This document shows, one piece after another, positions 46,457 to 55,573 of a stretch of 64,000 nucleotides of DNA (the first letter of the stretch is position 1; each line of letters opens with the position of its first letter). A model generated the notes under the pieces. The model ran no database searches and had not been told where the DNA came from. It worked only from the letters and a program-made list of their open reading frames with translations. The stretch comes from CAVONB01 sp963697205 (GTDB lineage: Bacteria; Pseudomonadota; Alphaproteobacteria; Rhizobiales; Hyphomicrobiaceae): positions 1-64,000 of the forward strand of contig CAVONB010000009.1 of the NCBI GenBank assembly GCA_963697205.1, written 5' to 3'. Both the position numbers and the translations under genes were made by a program.

Positions 46457-47146
46457 ATGCCATCCGACTGGCCAGGAACCGCCTTGCGTCTCGATCATTC
46501 GATCGCGGTGTTGACATTCGAGGGCTTGGCCGCGGTGGCACCGGCTGACCGCATCGCGCGGGTACAGCATCTCCTGCGACGGGCTGCAGGGCGAGACGAC
46601 ATCATCGTCGGGCGGAGACCAAGTGGTCGTCCCTGCCTCGGGCCGCCGCTCCCAGAGCTTGGGATTTCGGTCGCGCACAGCGGCTGCTCAAGTCTGATCG
46701 GTCTTTCCTGCAGTCGCGCTGTCGGCGTCGATCTCGAACAGGAGACGAGATTTGAGCGTCTTGATGTCCGGCGACTGGCCCGCGATCACTTTTCGCCCGG
46801 TGAGCGGGCAGCAATCGCATCGCGCAAGGATGCCGAAGCAAAAGCGCTGTTCATGGCGCTTTGGGTGGCGAAGGAATCGATCTTGAAGCTCAGCGGCCGT
46901 GGCATAGTCGATGGGCTGGCCATGCCAGATTTGTCGGGTCATGTGGAGGCGCTGATGTCCGCGCATCTGACCGCGAACCAGCCTATCCCGATCGCTGTCG
47001 CCGACCTGTCTCTGATCGTCATCCGCATGGTTGCGGCGAGGAGGCCAACCGTCGTCGCTGCGCTTTGCCACGCTCAGGATCAAGTGCCGATCGACGCGGT
47101 AGGGCCGGAAGCAGCCGCCAGTCCTAGGCTTCGGTTTGAGCCTTGA
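46457..47146 (+). CDS. Sfp-type 4'-phosphopantetheinyl transferase
   Basis: A 229-residue PPTase of the Sfp/EntD class. AVGVDLEQETRFE near residue 90 and FMALWVAKESILKLSGRG near 135 are the two metal- and CoA-binding signatures (Asp, Glu and the W-x-x-KE-S-x-x-K motif). VAHSGCSSLIGLSC is the conserved strand before them. It begins 22 bp after the synthetase stop and is surely cotranscribed, so it should activate the carrier domain of that synthetase. The last about 50 residues are poorly conserved. Confidence 0.92.
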   Translation: MPSDWPGTALRLDHSIAVLTFEGLAAVAPADRIARVQHLLRRAAGRDDIIVGRRPSGRPCLGPPLPELGISVAHSGCSSLIGLSCSRAVGVDLEQETRFERLDVRRLARDHFSPGERAAIASRKDAEAKALFMALWVAKESILKLSGRGIVDGLAMPDLSGHVEALMSAHLTANQPIPIAVADLSLIVIRMVAARRPTVVAALCHAQDQVPIDAVGPEAAASPRLRFEP

Positions 47147-47344
47147 GGGGTTGCTGAGATCTTCGCGGCGACACCGCCTGCTTCTGGCCCGTCACGTCGG
47201 CGGCCTGACGGTCGGTATCGGATCACTTCGACCGAAGCCGCGGCAGTTGCGGGCGGCGACACTGAAAGCGCCATCCACCGTGTCGGGTCTCTGGGATATC
47301 GCGTCAGCAGAGCAAATATCGATCTTCTCTGCGATCTCTAGGGC

Positions 47345-47655
47345 GTCATTCACCTCGATGCCGAGGCATGGAACTGTGATCCCGATCTTCGAGCGGCCGA
47401 GCAGAAGTTGCACCGCCCTGCCGGTTTTCTTCGGGCGTCTCGTCACCCGTTCCAGCGAATAGCCGCCCGGCGCGACATCATCGCCTTTGACGGCGACGAC
47501 ATCGCAACCTCGCAATTTACTGCCGGTCGCATGTTGAACAACACGAGGCTCCTCGACTTGACCTCGATCTGCAGCTTGGCTCGGCCCCACCGGTGGCTTC
47601 GAGCCGACGAGCCTGCCCTTGTTCCAGGGTACGCGGGCCGGTTTCACGGCTAGGG
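47345..47655 (-). pseudogene. Decayed tyrosine recombinase (phage integrase family) fragment
   Basis: Pieces of a proteobacterial tyrosine-recombinase N-terminal half can be read on the minus strand in two frames. VPWNKGRLVGSKPP (near 47630) is followed, after a shift, by LQIEVKSRSLVLFN (near 47560). After another shift come GSKLRGCDVVAVKGDDVAPGG (near 47490) and RRPKKTGRAVQL (near 47430). The family normally continues to the catalytic R-H-R-Y segment, which I cannot find. It is therefore a degraded remnant of a mobile element, directly downstream of the PPTase. Confidence 0.7.
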
Positions 47656-47896
47656 GTGGAGGCTGTCCCGTGGATTGTCTCCACGATTCACGGGCAAGCC
47701 AAGTTGCGCCCGTCGCCGGCGAGCCGTCTCCGGTTGAAGCCAAGGCGCCGAGCGCACCAACAATAGCTAGCGGTGTCCGGCCAACGGTGACAGCGCAAGG
47801 GGTGGGCACAAAGCGAGATTGCCATCGACAGGCGTCGGCCTCGGCTGCGACTATATTTTCGTTGACAGCGATGCTCAATTGTCGACAGTCCTTGGC

Positions 47897-48181
47897 ATGC
47901 ACTCGGGGATCGGTCGCAGAACCAGCAGAACGGGTCTGGCAGCCATGTTGCTGGCGGCGGTTATGCTGTCGTTTGGTGGCATGTTTGCATCATTGGCGAT
48001 GGCCTCCACCGTGCAGTCTACGTATGGCGACTATCAGCATTGCCATGGGCGCTCGGCCATCGGCGCCGCCAGCACAACGACCTCCCAAGCGCCCGGCCTC
48101 ATGATGCACGAGCATGCCGTTCACCGGCTTGGCACCGATCGTGGCCCGTCCGGCGACGTGCCGTCACCCGGCGCAAAGTAA
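47897..48181 (+). CDS. Small putative exported His/Met-containing protein
   Basis: A 94-residue frame with a convincing signal peptide (about residues 10-36, LAAMLLAAVMLSFGGMF then AMA) and a short mature part containing YQHCHG and MMHEHAVH, plausible soft-metal ligands. It precedes the metal efflux operon by 237 bp on the same strand. There is no strong ribosome site and I recognise no family, so the call rests on the signal peptide, composition and context. The 237 bp after it contain nothing I can support. Confidence 0.42.
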   Translation: MHSGIGRRTSRTGLAAMLLAAVMLSFGGMFASLAMASTVQSTYGDYQHCHGRSAIGAASTTTSQAPGLMMHEHAVHRLGTDRGPSGDVPSPGAK

Positions 48182-48418
48182 TTCCATTCGGCCTGCTGTC
48201 CACCAGCAGGTTTGGCCGTCCTGCCGCAACTGGCGCCCGTCGGCGGCCACAGCAGTCCGCGCGATGACAAGCTCGCGCTGGTTGAGGCTCAGGTCCCTGC
48301 CGGGCATACCCCGGAAGGGCCCCGCAAGCCCCCGCGAACGCCCGACCAGGTCTGATAGCGGGCGTGCAGCCATGCTGCGCACCCCGCTGGTGTCGAGCAA
48401 CCGATTCGGGAATTTCCG

Positions 48419-50074
48419 ATGTCCATCGCAGTCTCGCTGCAAGCGCAGGCGATCGCCTTGCGTTTTGCCGTCCTCGTATTCGTCCTGCTGGCTCTGCCCG
48501 CCGTCGCCCACGAGGGGCATGACCATGGGCCGCCGGCGCCCGCGCTGCCGACCACGATCAAGCCGAGGCTCGCCGTGCACACCGACACATACGAGCTCGT
48601 CGCGATCCGTCAGGGCGCGCGGCTGTCGATCTTCCTCGACCGCTACGCCACCAACGCGCCCGTCACGGACGCCAAGCTGGCCGTCATGGCTGGGGCCGAG
48701 ACCTATGCCGCCGAGCCGCGCCCCGACGGCACCTACCGGGTCGACGTGCCGAGCCTTGCCGAAGCCGGACGGCACGAGCTGATTTTCACCGTAGCCCATG
48801 CCCTCGGCGACGACCTCCTCGCCGGCGAGATCGTGACCGAGCCGGGGCCGCCCGTCGCGCCGCCCCCCCCAAGCCCCGACGGCCACTCTGCGCAGACGTG
48901 GTGGGCCGCAGCGTTGGCCCTCGTCGCGGGCCTCGCACTCGGCAGCCTGGTGCGACGGCGGGCCGCCGCGCCTCTCCTGATCGCTGCCGTCGCCTTGGCG
49001 TTGTCCCCGCCTGCAGCCCAAGCACACGAGGGCCACGCGCTGAGCCCCGCACCGGCAAGCGAAAGCCTGTCGGGAGATATTCCGCGCCGGCTGCCGGACG
49101 GCAGCGTGTTCCTTCCGAAACCGACGCAGCGGCTGCTGTCGATACGCAGTCAGCTCGCCGTGGAGGCGGAAGTGCCGCGCAGCACCCGCCTAGTCGGTCG
49201 GATCATTGCCGATCCCAACAGGTCCGGCCTGGTGCAAAGCATCGCCGGCGGGCGCGTCAGCGCGCCGGCCGGCGGCTTGCCTCTGCTCGGTCAAACCGTG
49301 CGAAAGGGCGAGACCCTGGCGACCGTGACGCCCGCGCTGCCGCTGGCCGACCAGTCGACGCTGCTCGAAAAGCAGCGCGAGCTGGAAGGTGCGCTTCTGC
49401 TCGCACGCCAACGCCTCGCCCGCCTGACGCGCCTCGAAGCGACCAGTACGCCACGGGCGCAGATAGAGGACATCGACCAGGAGATCGCAAATCTCGAGCA
49501 GCGCCTGGCAAGCCTGAAAGCGGCCAAGATCAGCCCGGAAATCCTGGAGGCGCCGATCGACGGCGTCGTCTCCGCCACGCGCGTAGCGATCGGTCAGGTG
49601 GTGCAGGGCCAGGACGTGCTGTTTCAGATCGTCGATCCTGCGCGCCTATGGGTCGAAGCGCTCTTGTTCGATCCGCTCGACCCCGCGCGCATCGAGGAGG
49701 CCAGCGCGACCATGCCGGACGGCAAAGTCGTGCCGCTCGTCTACAAGGGTCGCGGTCGCGCCGTGCAGTCGCAGGCGGCCCTGATCCAGTTCGCGATGAC
49801 TGCAACACCCGCAAGCGCGCTGATCGGGCTGCCCGTGACCGTGCATGCCAGGAACGCGCAGCGCATCAAGGGCATGCTACTGCCGCGCGACGCTGTGGTG
49901 CGCGGTCCGGCCGGCGAGAGCATCGTCTGGCACCATGTCGACCCCGAGCGCTTCGTCGCGCGGCCCGTTCGCATTGTGACCTACGACGGCGCGCAGGTGG
50001 TGGTAACGGCTGGCATCACAGCCAATGACCGGATCGTCGTGCATGCCGCCGAGCTCATCTCGCAGGTCAGGTGA
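48419..50074 (+). CDS. CusB/CzcB-type periplasmic adaptor with an N-terminal extra domain
   Basis: A 551-residue membrane-fusion protein. It has two consecutive export-like modules. Residues 1-30 are a signal peptide, followed by HEGHDHG and a beta-rich domain to about 150. Then a second hydrophobic stretch (WWAAALALVAGLALGSLV, and LLIAAVALAL) ends with PPAAQA and HEGHALSP near 200. The second half is the adaptor proper: PDGSVFLPKPTQRLLSIR, a lipoyl half, a coiled-coil hairpin (about 310-370), EAPIDGVVSATRVAIGQVV (second lipoyl half) and LWVEALLFDPLDPARIEEA (barrel). The usual CusB is about 400 residues, so this looks like an ancestral two-gene fusion. It precedes the RND pump by 9 bp. Confidence 0.86.
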   Translation: MSIAVSLQAQAIALRFAVLVFVLLALPAVAHEGHDHGPPAPALPTTIKPRLAVHTDTYELVAIRQGARLSIFLDRYATNAPVTDAKLAVMAGAETYAAEPRPDGTYRVDVPSLAEAGRHELIFTVAHALGDDLLAGEIVTEPGPPVAPPPPSPDGHSAQTWWAAALALVAGLALGSLVRRRAAAPLLIAAVALALSPPAAQAHEGHALSPAPASESLSGDIPRRLPDGSVFLPKPTQRLLSIRSQLAVEAEVPRSTRLVGRIIADPNRSGLVQSIAGGRVSAPAGGLPLLGQTVRKGETLATVTPALPLADQSTLLEKQRELEGALLLARQRLARLTRLEATSTPRAQIEDIDQEIANLEQRLASLKAAKISPEILEAPIDGVVSATRVAIGQVVQGQDVLFQIVDPARLWVEALLFDPLDPARIEEASATMPDGKVVPLVYKGRGRAVQSQAALIQFAMTATPASALIGLPVTVHARNAQRIKGMLLPRDAVVRGPAGESIVWHHVDPERFVARPVRIVTYDGAQVVVTAGITANDRIVVHAAELISQVR

Positions 50075-50083
50075 GGTGCCGTC

Positions 50084-53000
50084 ATGTTCAATTTCCTCGT
50101 CACCAAGAGCCTCCAGAACAGGTTGTTGGTCATCGCAGCGGCCATGCTGTTGGTGCTCTATGGCGCCTTCGTGCTGCCGAAGGTGCCGGTCGACGTCTTC
50201 CCCGACCTGAACAAGCCGACCGTCACGATCATGACGGAGGCCGAAGGCCTCGCGCCCGAGGAGGTCGAGCTCAACGTCACCAATCGCATCGAGACCGCCA
50301 TGAACGGTTTGCCGGGCGTCACGCGCGTACGCTCTGTCTCCGGCATCGGCCTGTCGATCATCTATGTCGAGTTCGAATGGGGCAGCGACATCTGGCGCAA
50401 CCGCCAGCTTGTCGCAGAGCGGATGACCTCGATCGGCAGTCAGCTGCCGCCGGGCATCACGCCGCAGATGGGACCGGTGACGTCGATCATGGGCGAGATC
50501 ATGCTGATCGCGCTTCAGTCGGAGACGGTCTCGCCGATGGAGCTGCGCGAGATCGCCGACTACACGCTGCGCCCGCAACTGTTGACCATAGCCGGCGTGT
50601 CGCAGGTGATCCCGATCGGCGGCGAGGTGCGCCAGTTCCGCATCTCGCCCATGCCGGGCGCCATGCGCGCCGCGGGCGTATCGGCCGGCGAGATCGAGCG
50701 CGCGGCCCAACGCTTCGGCCAGAATGTCGCCGGGGGCTTCGTCGATCAGCAGGGCCGCGAGTTTCTCATCCGCGGCGTCGGCCTGACGCGTCGGCTCGAT
50801 GACCTACGCAACGTTGTCGTGTCGACCCGTGACGGCCAGCCGATCCTGATGCGGCAGGTGGCAAGCGTGGAGTTTGCCGCCCGCGTGAAGCGTGGCGAGG
50901 CCGGCTACCAGGGCAAGCCCGCCGTCATCGTCTCGGTCCAGAAGCAGCCAAACGCCGACACGATTGAACTGACGAAGCGCATCGAAGCCGTGCTCGAAGC
51001 TATGCAGGCGACATTGCCGCAAGGTGTCTCGGCCGACAACGTGCAGTTTCGTCAGGCGACCTTCATAGAGACGTCGATCGCCAATCTGAAATCGGTGCTG
51101 ATCGAGGCGACCGCGGTGGTCGCCGTCGTGCTGTTCCTGTTTCTGATGAACTGGCGCGCCACGGTCATCTCTTTGACCGCCATCCCGGTCTCTATCCTGA
51201 CCACGATCGTGATTTTCTCGCTGTTCGGCCTCACCATCAACACGATGTCGCTCGGCGGACTGGCCATCGCGGTCGGGGAGCTGGTCGACGATGCCGTCGT
51301 CGACGTGGAGAACATCCTGCGGCGGCTGCGCGAGAACCGGGAGCGCGCCAAGCCACGTCCTGTGCTCGACGTGGTCGCCGCTGCCAGCCAGGAGGTGCGC
51401 TCCGGCATCGTCTACGCCACCGCGATCGTCATCCTTGTGTTCGTGCCGCTGTTCGCGCTTTCGGGAATCGAGGGGCGCCTGTTCTCCCCGCTTGGCGTCG
51501 CCTACATCATCGCGATCCTGGCCTCGCTCGTCACCGCCGTCACTTTGACCCCCGTAATGGCCTACTACCTGCTGGGAATACGAGCGAACGCGCATCGTGG
51601 CGACAATCCGCTGGTGCGGACGCTTAAATCGGCGAACCGCTCGGCCATGCTCTTCGCGTTCTCCAATCGTGCGTTGGTGCTGATGCTGGCCGCCGGTGCA
51701 GTAGCCGGCGCGGTGCTCGCCGCCCAATCCTTGCCGCGCAGCTTTCTGCCGCCCTTCAACGAGGGTACGCTGACGGTGAACGTGCTCTACGATCCCGGCA
51801 TCAGCCTGAAGGAATCGAACCGCCTCGGCCTCGTCGCCGAGCAGCTCTTGCTCGGCGTGCCCGAAGTGAAGTCGGTCGGCCGGCGAACGGGGCGGGCGGA
51901 ACTCGACGAGCACGCGGAAGGCGTCCACTCATCCGAGATCGACATCGACCTCGTGCGCTCGGCCCGCTCCAAGGCAGAGGTCCTGGCCGACATCCGCCTG
52001 CGGCTGTCGGCGCTGCCCGTCGCGGTGAACGTCGGCCAGCCGATCTCTCACCGGCTCGATCATCTGCTTTCCGGCATCCGGGCCGAAATCGCGCTCAAGA
52101 TCTATGGCGAGGATATCGACACGCTCCGCACGCTGGCGGAGGCGTTCCGCGAGCGGTTGTCGGCGCTGCCAGAGCTGGTTGACCTGCAGATCGAAAAGCA
52201 GGTGCGCATTCCCCAGGTGCGCGTCGCGGTCGACTATCAGCGGGCCGCCCTCTACGGCCTGACGGCAGCCTCGGTCACGGAAGCCCTCGAGACGCTGTCG
52301 GCCGGGCGCGTGGTCTCGACCATCGCCGATGGGCTGAAGACATTCGAGGTCGTTGTCCGCCTCGCCGATGCCGACCGCTCCACCGCGGGGCTCGGTGCCA
52401 TGCTGATCTCCACCCCTGCCGGCGTGATACCGCTGCGGCTCGTCGCCGACATCGAGGAGACCGAAGGACCCAACCAGATCCAGCGCGAGAACACGCGGCG
52501 CAGGATCGTCGTGTTCGCCAACACCGCCGACGGCGCCGATATGGCGCGCGTCGTCGCAGCCATCCGCGGCGAGATCGCAAAGGCAACGCTCCCTTCCGGC
52601 TATGCGGTGGCGCTCGAGGGCACGTTCGCGGCGCAGGAGCAGGCGTCCAAGCTGATAGGCATGCTGTCGCTCGTCTCCCTGGCGCTGATCTTCCTCATTC
52701 TGGCCTCGCGCTATCGCTCGGCCGTGCTGGCACTCGTCATCATGGGAATCATTCCGATGGCGCTCGTCGGCAGCGTCGCCGGGCTGTACATCGCTGGCCA
52801 GCCGCTGTCGGTGGCCTCGATGATCGGTTTCGTGACGCTGGCGGGCATTACCGCGCGCAACGGCATTCTCAAGATCAGCCACGCGATCAATATCGCGATT
52901 GCCGAGCAGCTGCCGTTCGGGCCGGATCTCGTGATCCGCGCGAGCCTGGAGCGGCTGACGCCCGTACTGATGACGGCATTGTCAGCCGGCCTCGCCCTGC

Positions 53001-53206
53001 TCCCCCTGCTGTGGGCGGCCGATGCGCCCGGCCGCGAGATCCTGCACCCGGTCGCCGTCACGATTTTCGGCGGCCTTGTCTCCGCGACACTTCTGGACCT
53101 GGTCCTTACCCCGCTTCTGCTCCTGATGCTCGGGCAATCCGCCGTCACGCGGCTCGCGCAGGGGGGCGCCGCGAGCGCCGGTCTAAAGCCCGCCGAAGCT
53201 TACTGA
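50084..53206 (+). CDS. Heavy-metal RND efflux pump (CusA/CzcA family)
   Basis: A 1040-residue inner-membrane RND transporter. KVPVDVFPDLNKPTVTIMTEA near residue 35 is the HME-RND signature, and the proton-relay region in TM4 reads VGELVDDAVVDVENIL near 405. RSFLPPFNEGTLTVNVLYDPG opens the second repeat, and LVTAVTLTPVMAYYL and GFVTLAGITARNGILKISH are typical helices. The AxGxxxDxxxxxxEN pattern in TM4 is nearer the monovalent-metal (Cu/Ag) type than the DFGxxxDGA divalent type, and the following cupredoxin supports this. With the adaptor it exports metal; no outer-membrane factor is encoded in the window. Confidence 0.92.
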   Translation: MFNFLVTKSLQNRLLVIAAAMLLVLYGAFVLPKVPVDVFPDLNKPTVTIMTEAEGLAPEEVELNVTNRIETAMNGLPGVTRVRSVSGIGLSIIYVEFEWGSDIWRNRQLVAERMTSIGSQLPPGITPQMGPVTSIMGEIMLIALQSETVSPMELREIADYTLRPQLLTIAGVSQVIPIGGEVRQFRISPMPGAMRAAGVSAGEIERAAQRFGQNVAGGFVDQQGREFLIRGVGLTRRLDDLRNVVVSTRDGQPILMRQVASVEFAARVKRGEAGYQGKPAVIVSVQKQPNADTIELTKRIEAVLEAMQATLPQGVSADNVQFRQATFIETSIANLKSVLIEATAVVAVVLFLFLMNWRATVISLTAIPVSILTTIVIFSLFGLTINTMSLGGLAIAVGELVDDAVVDVENILRRLRENRERAKPRPVLDVVAAASQEVRSGIVYATAIVILVFVPLFALSGIEGRLFSPLGVAYIIAILASLVTAVTLTPVMAYYLLGIRANAHRGDNPLVRTLKSANRSAMLFAFSNRALVLMLAAGAVAGAVLAAQSLPRSFLPPFNEGTLTVNVLYDPGISLKESNRLGLVAEQLLLGVPEVKSVGRRTGRAELDEHAEGVHSSEIDIDLVRSARSKAEVLADIRLRLSALPVAVNVGQPISHRLDHLLSGIRAEIALKIYGEDIDTLRTLAEAFRERLSALPELVDLQIEKQVRIPQVRVAVDYQRAALYGLTAASVTEALETLSAGRVVSTIADGLKTFEVVVRLADADRSTAGLGAMLISTPAGVIPLRLVADIEETEGPNQIQRENTRRRIVVFANTADGADMARVVAAIRGEIAKATLPSGYAVALEGTFAAQEQASKLIGMLSLVSLALIFLILASRYRSAVLALVIMGIIPMALVGSVAGLYIAGQPLSVASMIGFVTLAGITARNGILKISHAINIAIAEQLPFGPDLVIRASLERLTPVLMTALSAGLALLPLLWAADAPGREILHPVAVTIFGGLVSATLLDLVLTPLLLLMLGQSAVTRLAQGGAASAGLKPAEAY

Positions 53207-53229
53207 TCGTCGACCACGAGGAGAGACAG

Positions 53230-53619
53230 ATGCTGACGAAACGAACACTGGTGGCCGGGCTGACGCTTGCGGCGATCGCCGCGCTCGTGGCACCGGCATC
53301 GGCCCACGAGAGCGAGAAGGGCCCGAACGGCGGGCCGATGGTGGAGGTGAAGGGACTGCATCTGGAGTTGGTCGCGAAGGATGGGGAACTCGCCGTCTTG
53401 CTCAGCGATGCCGGCCATGCGCCGCTCGCCAGCAAGGGCGCCAGCGCCCGCGCCGTGATCCTCGAGGGCGGCAGTCAGAGAACCGTGCAGCTGGCGCCGG
53501 CGGAGCCCGACCGGCTCAGCGCAAGGCTGGACAAGCCCTTGGCGAAGGGTGCCCGCATCGTCGTCTCGGCCAAGCTCGCAAGCGGTCAGGATCTGCTGGC
53601 GCGTTTCGTCGTCAAATAG
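53230..53619 (+). CDS. Small exported protein of the metal efflux operon
   Basis: A 129-residue exported protein. Residues 1-25 are a signal peptide ending APASA, immediately followed by HESEKGPNGGPMVEVKG. The mature part is beta-rich and contains DAGHAPL. Small proteins of this kind with HE...GPNGG often sit after HME-RND pumps and are thought to bind or buffer metal in the periplasm. It starts 23 bp after the pump with a GAGGAGAGA site. Confidence 0.75.
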   Translation: MLTKRTLVAGLTLAAIAALVAPASAHESEKGPNGGPMVEVKGLHLELVAKDGELAVLLSDAGHAPLASKGASARAVILEGGSQRTVQLAPAEPDRLSARLDKPLAKGARIVVSAKLASGQDLLARFVVK

Positions 53620-53671
53620 CGACCCGCAAACCGATGGACCTTCTCAAACCAAACGCAAGGAAACGAGGCCA

Positions 53672-54148
53672 ATGTCGAAGTCGCCCATCCTGATCGCGCT
53701 GCTGGCGCTGCTCACGATCACGCCCGTTCAAGCGCACGGGCCGTCCGGCCACGGCGATCACAAGCATGCCGCCTATGGCGTGCCCGGCGATCCCGCAAAG
53801 CCCTCGCGCGACATCGTGGTCCTTATGAAGGAGGCCGACGGTCGGATGCTCTTTGAGCCGTCCCTGATCGAAATCCGCAAGGGTTAGCAGATCCGCTTCC
53901 GGCTTGAGAATGTCGGTGAGCTCGCTCACGAGTTTCTGCTCGGAACGGCTCAGGAGATCGAGGAACACGCCGACATGATGAAGGCGATGCCCGAGATGAA
54001 GCACGACGATCCCAACGCGAAACAAGTGGCGGCGAAGGCGAGGGGCGATCTCCTCTGGCGGTTCACGGAAGCGGGCGAGTTCGATTTCGCCTGCCTGATT
54101 CCCGGCCACCGCGAGGCTGGCATGTTCGGCAAGATCGCCGTCAAGTGA
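53672..54148 (+). pseudogene. Cupredoxin-domain protein interrupted by an in-frame TAG at codon 72
   Basis: One continuous frame of 159 codons runs from the ATG at 53672 (AGGAAACGAGG upstream) to TGA at 54148, broken only by TAG at 53885-53887. Before it are a signal peptide (ALLALLTITPVQA), HGPSGHGDHKHAAYG and the first cupredoxin strands (RDIVVLMKEADGRMLFEPS). After it come QIRFRLENVGELAHEFLLG with the first copper His, and DFACLIPGHREAGMFGKIAVK with the Cys, second His and Met ligands. All ligands lie downstream of the TAG. A GAG or CAG to TAG change would explain it. If read as a stop, the product is a 71-residue fragment lacking the copper site. Confidence 0.85.
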
Positions 54149-54340
54149 TGAGAGGGCGCGGGCGTCAAGGTGTCGAGCGCCGTGCCGGCCCACAGCCGCC
54201 CAGCTGCCCGCGGTCCATGGGCAGCTGTGGTCGACTTGGAACGGCCGCCTTGACGCACTCCGCTCGCGAAGCTGCTGAAACAGGCTTGTCACACAAATCA
54301 GCCAGGATCCATCGTACGTCACCGGAGGGACCGCCCACAA

Positions 54341-55513
54341 ATGATGGATCAGCTCGCTGGGATGCTGCTGTTCTTCGCCGCCGCCGCGACCGCAGCCCAC
54401 CTCGTGACGACCGCCTTGATGATGCGACGCGTATACACCAGCCGCCTCATCCCCGCGAAACGGTTTCGCGACGTTTCCGTTTCGCTCCTCCGTCCCATCT
54501 GTGGCCTGGAGGATTGCGAGCGGGAAACCCTGGCGTCGACGTTTGCCCTGTCACATGTGCCACTGGAAACGATTTTTTGTTGCGAGGACGCGGCGGATCC
54601 TGCCATCGCGCATATCGCGCACGTGCGCCCTCAAGCCGACACGTCCTCTCGGATTCTCGTGGGGCGCCAGACCGACGGACCCAACCCGAAACTCAACAAT
54701 CTGTTGAAGGGCTGGCGAGTGGCATCTCACGACTGGGTTGTTCTGGCCGACAGCAACGTCAGTCTTCCAAGGGAGACGATCGCCCATCTGTTGCAGACGT
54801 GGCGCGCCGACACCGGCCTCGTGTGTGCGCCGCCAATCGGTGACAACCCCAACGGCTTTTGGGCGGCGGTGGAATGCGCCTTCCTGAATACGTACCAGGC
54901 CCGCTGGCAGTATGCGGCTGACGCCTTCGGTTACGGCTTCGCGCAGGGCAAGATCATGCTGTGTCGACGCGGCCTCGTTGACCGCGCGGGCGGATTGCAG
55001 GCGCTGAGCCGCGAGCTGGCGGAGGACGCCGCGGCGACCAAACTCGTGCGCGAGGCGGGGCTACGGGTTCGCCTCAGTGATCCAGTGTTCAGACAGCCAC
55101 TCGGCCATCGCTCTTATGCGCAGGTGATCAACCGTCAGCTTCGCTGGGCGCAGTTGCGGCGTCTGTCGTTCCCGATGCACTTCGCGCTGGAGGTCCTCAC
55201 CGGAGCGCTGCTGCCTGTCATGGCCGGATCAATCGGTGCCGGCCTGACAGGGGGAGATGCGCTGCTGACCGGCTGCGTCATGGCAAGCGTATGGTATGGC
55301 GCCGAAGCTGTCCTGGCGCGCTACGCGAAATGGCCGTTGGCGATCTGGAGCCCCTTGGCGTGGCTCGCACGTGATCTGCTGATACTGGTGATCTGGGCTC
55401 GTGGCTGGACGACGCGCGTTTACGAATGGCGCGGCCATACGATCGTCATCAGCAGAAGAGGCGCAGGTGAATTGGTCGAGCCACCGATCGATGCCGGTGC
55501 CCGTGCAACCTAG
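54341..55513 (+). CDS. GT21-family glycosyltransferase (ceramide glucosyltransferase/HpnI-like)
   Basis: A 390-residue membrane GT2-fold enzyme of the GT21 family. There is an N-terminal helix (GMLLFFAAAATAAHLVTTAL), then SLLRPICGLEDCE, FCCEDAADPA (first Asp site), NPKLNNLLKG, WVVLADSNVSLP (second Asp site), ELAEDAAATKLVREAG (third) and RQLRWAQLRR, the (Q/R)xxRW motif. C-terminal helices follow. GT21 proteins glucosylate ceramide; HpnI relatives add N-acetylglucosamine to bacteriohopanetetrol. The lipid acceptor here is unknown. A GGAGGG site precedes the ATG. Confidence 0.87.
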   Translation: MMDQLAGMLLFFAAAATAAHLVTTALMMRRVYTSRLIPAKRFRDVSVSLLRPICGLEDCERETLASTFALSHVPLETIFCCEDAADPAIAHIAHVRPQADTSSRILVGRQTDGPNPKLNNLLKGWRVASHDWVVLADSNVSLPRETIAHLLQTWRADTGLVCAPPIGDNPNGFWAAVECAFLNTYQARWQYAADAFGYGFAQGKIMLCRRGLVDRAGGLQALSRELAEDAAATKLVREAGLRVRLSDPVFRQPLGHRSYAQVINRQLRWAQLRRLSFPMHFALEVLTGALLPVMAGSIGAGLTGGDALLTGCVMASVWYGAEAVLARYAKWPLAIWSPLAWLARDLLILVIWARGWTTRVYEWRGHTIVISRRGAGELVEPPIDAGARAT

Positions 55514-55573
55514 CCTAGGTTGCGGACACCAAGAGCATGGACCCGCAGCGAACGGAAGAGGAGTGGCAACGCG

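Noticed and set aside
47862..47885. TTGACA followed by an imperfect inverted TGTCGAC as a metal-responsive promoter
   Set aside because: The repeat has a mismatch and no convincing -10 element; it could be chance.
50804..52882. Two long minus-strand frames opposite the RND pump
   Set aside because: Highly charged sequences without domains; the plus strand encodes an intact RND transporter.
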